Source of the DNA: Paenibacillus soyae
Lineage (GTDB): Bacteria; Bacillota; Bacilli; Paenibacillales; Paenibacillaceae
Length of the DNA stretch: 64,000 nucleotides
Direction: 5' to 3'
NCBI RefSeq assembly: GCF_024623455.1
Contig: NZ_JANIPJ010000012.1
Coordinates: 1-64,000 of the forward strand
Shown here: piece by piece, positions 60,911 through 64,000 of the stretch
Position numbering within the stretch: position 1 is the first letter of the stretch
How the letters are laid out: each line of letters begins with the position of its first letter
Program-made: the position numbers and the translations under genes
Notes under the pieces: model-generated
Seen by the model: only the letters and a program-made list of their open reading frames with translations
Database searches by the model: none
Told to the model about the DNA's origin: nothing

Positions 60911-60937
60911 AGCCCGGCCTAGTCCGGGTTATTTCGT
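60911..60937 (+). terminator. Weak terminator after fosB
   Basis: A 7-bp stem AGCCCGG with CCGGGTT (one wobble) is followed by ATTTCGTTT, a poor T-run. Confidence 0.4.
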
Positions 60938-60976
60938 TTGGCAGGCTATTACAAATTCATGGTAGGAGCGATAAAT

Positions 60977-61780
60977 TTGTTATTGACGAGAGACATTGCG
61001 CAGCTTCTTGAGCAATCGGAGATAGACTACATGTCGGACCGGATGGCGGCCATGGCGGAGCTGCCTGGCAATCCACATGGCGTGGAGACCGCCCGCTTCG
61101 GCTCGGCAACGGCGTTCTACAGCCGTGGCATGCCGTGGCCGATGTTCAACAATGTCAAAGGCGCGCTCGAGGAGGATCAGCTTGCGTCCATCGTTGCGTT
61201 CTATGAGGAGCGGGAGAGAAGCTTCGAGTTTCATATTTCGCCTCTCGGTACCGACTCCCGTTCGATGGAACGGCTTGCCCGGATAGGCTTCTATCAGTCG
61301 GGCTTTCATGCCACGATGTATACGGAGGCAGCGGCTCAAACGATGGATCTGCCTTCCGGCGTGCAAATACGCGAGCTCCGCGATGACGAGTTCATGACGT
61401 ACGCGGCCATCCACTGCGAAGCTACGGGTCTCTCCATGGACGGGCAGATATACGTGGCGGAGAACAACCGAATCCTTGCCGTCCGGCCCGGATGGCGCTA
61501 CTATATCGCGTTCTGCGAAGAACAGCCGGCAGCGGTCGCCGCTATGTACCGGAACGGAGGAAGCGCATCCTGCACCTTTGCGGCAACGCTGCCGGCTTAT
61601 CGGGGAAGAGGACTGCAGACGGCGCTCCTGAGGAGAAGGATAGCTGACGCGTATTCAGAGGGCTGCGAGATCGTTGTCGGCCAATGCGCGTACGGTTCCA
61701 CCAGCCACGCGAACATGGAGCGGGCGGGCATGCGCCTCGGTTATTCGAGAGCAACATGGAAAAGACTCGCAAATAGTTGA
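60977..61780 (+). CDS. GNAT-family N-acetyltransferase
   Basis: A 267-residue protein. The C-terminal half is a GNAT fold, with the acetyl-CoA loop near LPAYRGRGLQTALLRRRI (about residues 200-217). The N-terminal part is less typical and may be a second, degenerate GNAT-like domain. The start is TTG at 60977, 8 bases after AGGAG; an ATG at 60959 is possible but lacks a ribosome site. Substrate unknown. Confidence 0.8.
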   Translation: MLLTRDIAQLLEQSEIDYMSDRMAAMAELPGNPHGVETARFGSATAFYSRGMPWPMFNNVKGALEEDQLASIVAFYEERERSFEFHISPLGTDSRSMERLARIGFYQSGFHATMYTEAAAQTMDLPSGVQIRELRDDEFMTYAAIHCEATGLSMDGQIYVAENNRILAVRPGWRYYIAFCEEQPAAVAAMYRNGGSASCTFAATLPAYRGRGLQTALLRRRIADAYSEGCEIVVGQCAYGSTSHANMERAGMRLGYSRATWKRLANS

Positions 61781-61803
61781 CATAATTATTATTATGTTAT
61801 GAA
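61777..61803 (+). promoter_or_regulatory. Possible promoter with inverted repeat before the cupin gene
   Basis: TTGACA (61777-61782) is followed by TATGAA at 61798-61803 (15-base spacing, short). ACATAAT and ATTATGT (61780-61797) form an inverted repeat overlapping the promoter. Confidence 0.3.
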
Positions 61804-61815
61804 AGGGTGGGCTCG

Positions 61816-62148
61816 ATGCATAAGTTGGATCTATTGGGATTGATCGTCGACATGCATGAGTTCGATTCGAGCTACAAAGAGTTTTTGAAAGTGCCCGCCA
61901 TGAGCGCGGGAATTTATAAGCTGCCGGCAGGTTCATCCGATCAACAGCAGCCGCATTCAGAAGACGAGCTGTATTATGTGCTGCGAGGCCATGGAAGATT
62001 TCATATGGCGGGAGAAGACTGCGAAGCAGTAGAAGGAACCATCCTATTCGTTCCCGCGCATGTTGAACATCGGTTTCATTCCATCACGGAGGAGCTTCTT
62101 ATTCTCGTCGTATTCGCGCCGGCGGAATATAGCAATCGCAAGGAATAA
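61816..62148 (+). CDS. Small cupin-domain protein
   Basis: A 110-residue single cupin. Metal-type histidines are visible in QQPHSEDELYYVLRG (near residue 47) and HVEHRFHS (near residue 87), matching the two cupin motifs. ATG at 61816 follows AAAGGGTGGGC. It precedes the HisA-like gene by about 100 bases. Reaction unknown; such proteins are often sugar- or metabolite-binding. Confidence 0.82.
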   Translation: MHKLDLLGLIVDMHEFDSSYKEFLKVPAMSAGIYKLPAGSSDQQQPHSEDELYYVLRGHGRFHMAGEDCEAVEGTILFVPAHVEHRFHSITEELLILVVFAPAEYSNRKE

Positions 62149-62252
62149 GAACATACCTCTTGGCAGACGAAGTATTGCGCAGCTTCCGTCCCCTGTGTCA
62201 AAATGGGGAGAGCTATAGGACATTCTATCAACAGAAGAATCGAGGAACGACG

Positions 62253-63011
62253 TTGAAATTCAGACCTTGTATCGATCTGCACGACGGCAAAGTGAAACAA
62301 ATCGTAGGAGAAACCTTGAATGACGCCATTGTCGAAAATTTTGTCTCTACGCATGATTCCGCTTATTACGCGGAATTGTTCAAACGGGACGAGCTGACGG
62401 GCGGACATGTCATCATGCTTGGCCCGGGCAACGAAGAGGCGGCGCTGCGGGCGCTGCAAGCTTACCCCGGCGGTCTGCAAATCGGAGGAGGCATTACGGC
62501 CGACAACGCTTCCACTTATTTGGAGAAGGGCGGCTCGCATGTCATTGTGACCTCGTATATTTTCCGCGACGGCCAATTAAACCACGCGAACCTGGATCGG
62601 ATTGCAGCCGAAGTCGGCAAGGACCGGCTTGTCATTGATCTAAGCTGCAAGCAGAAGGACGGTAAGTGGTACGTCGTGACGAACCAGTGGAAGCTGTTCA
62701 GCGATTTCGAAGTGAACGAAGCGAACATTCGGGCGCTGGAGAGCTGCTGCGACGAGTTTCTCATCCATGCGGTGGACGTTGAAGGCAAGCAAAGCGGCAT
62801 CCAGGAGTCATTAGTCCGGGATTTGGCGCAATGGGTGAACATTCCGACCACCTACGCGGGTGGAGCCCGATCGATCGCCGATATGGAGCGGTTCCTGGAG
62901 CTGTCGGGCGGCAAGCTCGATCTGACGATCGGCAGCGCCCTCGATATATTCGGGGGCAAGTTGTCCTACGAGGAAGTCGTGCGGTTCAGCCGCGAGCAAC
63001 ACACATCATAA
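62253..63011 (+). CDS. hisA: HisA isomerase of the eukaryotic type
   Basis: A 252-residue TIM-barrel protein. FRPCIDLHDGKVKQIVG at its N terminus, GGLQIGGGIT near residue 80 and TYAGGARSIADM near residue 200 are features of the eukaryotic His6 and plant BBMII-type ProFAR isomerase. The reaction is isomerisation of ProFAR to PRFAR in histidine synthesis. TTG at 62253 follows GAGGAACG. No other histidine gene is in the window, so its role (main HisA, second copy or moonlighting) is unclear. A strong terminator follows. Confidence 0.87.
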   Translation: MKFRPCIDLHDGKVKQIVGETLNDAIVENFVSTHDSAYYAELFKRDELTGGHVIMLGPGNEEAALRALQAYPGGLQIGGGITADNASTYLEKGGSHVIVTSYIFRDGQLNHANLDRIAAEVGKDRLVIDLSCKQKDGKWYVVTNQWKLFSDFEVNEANIRALESCCDEFLIHAVDVEGKQSGIQESLVRDLAQWVNIPTTYAGGARSIADMERFLELSGGKLDLTIGSALDIFGGKLSYEEVVRFSREQHTS

Positions 63012-63017
63012 TAGAAT

Positions 63018-63060
63018 ACGGCCCTGCAGCATGTTGAATGGATGCTGCAGGGCCGTTTTT
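63018..63060 (+). terminator. Strong intrinsic terminator after hisA
   Basis: A perfect 15-bp stem from 63018 to 63056 is followed by a run of Ts (63056-63060). It probably also serves the convergent MORN-repeat gene. Confidence 0.9.
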
Positions 63061-63061
63061 A

Positions 63062-64000
63062 TCATTCGTTGATCGTGCCGTTGCCTCGCGGATATTCCGC
63101 CACTTGAACGGAGCTGTCCGCCATTTGATACGTTAGGGTCGCTTCCGCGTAGACGTCTTCGTCGTACATCACATATACGTAGCAGTTGTCTACGCCGAGC
63201 ACATGCCCCCAGCGATCTTGCACAAAGCCGTTCATAAACTTCGCTTTATTTTCTTTGGAGAGGCTGTTGAACGCATCTAAGTCCTCTTCCGTCGAGAGCT
63301 GGATGAACATCATCGCTTCCGTGTTGGACAAGTCATATTCATTCTCGTAGTAGCCGTCGGCGTAAGTAAAGTCGGAATTTCGGGACAGCGATTTTATTTT
63401 GCTGTCTTCCGTAACGGGAGGCGGATCCTCGCCGTAAAACTCGTCGTTCACCCAATAGCCCTCATTATGAATCGTGCCGTCGACTTCCTTGATGAAGCCA
63501 TAACCGTCCATTTTATCTTCGAACACTTCGCCAATGTATCGAGCTTCGTCATCCAAATAGAACATGCCTACGCCCGTAATTTGGCCGTCCTTCATCTGAC
63601 CTCTGTAGTACTTTTCTCCGTTATCCGTCAAATAGACGGTGCCGTAACGATTCGGCACATTGTCGAAGAAATAACCTTCATAACCAAGCTTGCCGTCGTA
63701 ATATTCTTTGCCAATGCCCCGATTGCTGCCATACCAGATGCCTTCGAATTTCAGCTCGCCTTCGTAATACATTTTGCCTTGGCCGTCGAAGCTTCCATCC
63801 GTGAAGGAACCTACGTAATAGGACGTATCGTCGAAGTAATACGTGCCTTTCCCGTTTAACGCGTCGCCGCTGAACATGCCGGCATATTGCAAGGAATCGT
63901 CGGCATTCAGCAGCTTGCCGCTTCCTTCGCGCATGCCGTCCACGAAAGGTCCTTCATAATAGGAGCCGTCGCTGTATACGGTTGTTCCTTGGCCGTTGAA
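63062..64000 (-). CDS. MORN-repeat protein, partial at the window edge
   Basis: The C-terminal 312 residues of a MORN-repeat protein; the start lies beyond the right edge. From the window edge to about 63,460 (minus strand), roughly 23-residue units recur with the pattern YxGxFxDGxxxGxGxYY. The last 110 residues (from about TEDSKIKSLSRNSD) are a different, acidic domain. MORN repeats are rare in bacteria and often bind lipids or act as scaffolds. Codon use looks like its neighbours, but GC content is lower than in the rest of the window. Function unknown. Confidence 0.85.
   Translation of the reverse strand, partial: FNGQGTTVYSDGSYYEGPFVDGMREGSGKLLNADDSLQYAGMFSGDALNGKGTYYFDDTSYYVGSFTDGSFDGQGKMYYEGELKFEGIWYGSNRGIGKEYYDGKLGYEGYFFDNVPNRYGTVYLTDNGEKYYRGQMKDGQITGVGMFYLDDEARYIGEVFEDKMDGYGFIKEVDGTIHNEGYWVNDEFYGEDPPPVTEDSKIKSLSRNSDFTYADGYYENEYDLSNTEAMMFIQLSTEEDLDAFNSLSKENKAKFMNGFVQDRWGHVLGVDNCYVYVMYDEDVYAEATLTYQMADSSVQVAEYPRGNGTINE

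Noticed and set aside
1..64000. CRISPR arrays, tRNA or rRNA genes, IS elements or prophage
   Set aside because: I looked for regular spacer arrays, cloverleaf-type sequences, transposase motifs and phage genes and saw none; a tool-based scan could still find a short tRNA.

Overview
The window looks like chromosome from a moderately GC-rich, spore-former-type Firmicute of the Paenibacillaceae (Paenibacillus/Cohnella-like). The reasons are strong AGGAGG-type ribosome sites, frequent TTG and GTG starts, tight ATGA/GTGA/TTGA couplings, and a gene set that includes PucR, HelD, FosB, CbiZ, UppP and a copper-amine-oxidase-type stalk-domain protein. No rRNA, tRNA, CRISPR array, IS element or prophage is visible. 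The assignment rests on gene content and signals read by eye; no database search was possible.

Layout. 0.3-7.3 kb: a MoxR ATPase, DUF58 protein and two large membrane VWA proteins (one cluster), then a rhodanese. 7.8-24.9 kb: purine salvage and catabolism. Adenosine deaminase and a convergent PucR regulator are followed by a run of fourteen co-oriented genes: a degenerate class V aminotransferase-like protein, OHCU decarboxylase, HIU hydrolase, an amidohydrolase, xanthine dehydrogenase maturation (XdhC and MocA-like), a BMP-type nucleoside/purine ABC importer, the three xanthine dehydrogenase subunits and a Rieske oxygenase. Enzymes downstream of urate are present, but no urate oxidase gene is seen. 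25-30 kb: dGTPase-like HD hydrolase, copper P-type ATPase, a SafE-type membrane protein and a convergent YtkA/FixH-like protein, with a 23-bp-period direct-repeat array between the last two.

30.3-40.5 kb: a cobalamin riboswitch with its own promoter and terminator leads a ten-gene operon for B12/cobinamide uptake (btuF, btuC, btuD) and late assembly or salvage (cobT, cobU, cbiB, cobS, cobD, cbiP/cobQ, cbiZ). 40.6-51 kb: a stalk-domain secreted protein behind an ECF-type promoter, a phosphodiester glycosidase, HrpB helicase, DUF1294, HelD, a CorC/HlyC-type protein and UppP.

51-64 kb: mostly single genes. They include DUF3817, a TetR regulator divergent from an MMPL exporter, a secreted TIMP-like protein whose mature N terminus is predicted to be Cys-x-Cys, a permease, DedA, a sigma-region-2-like small protein, a beta-lactamase-fold hydrolase, an MBL-fold hydrolase, FosB, a GNAT protein, a cupin, an orphan HisA of the eukaryotic type, and a MORN-repeat protein that runs off the right edge. 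Items I consider most worth following up are the uricase-less purine operon with its pseudoenzyme-like first gene and Rieske oxygenase, the 23-bp repeats at 29.55 kb, the duplicated two-state hairpin leader at 2.26 kb, the sigma-2-only protein, and the TIMP-like protein.
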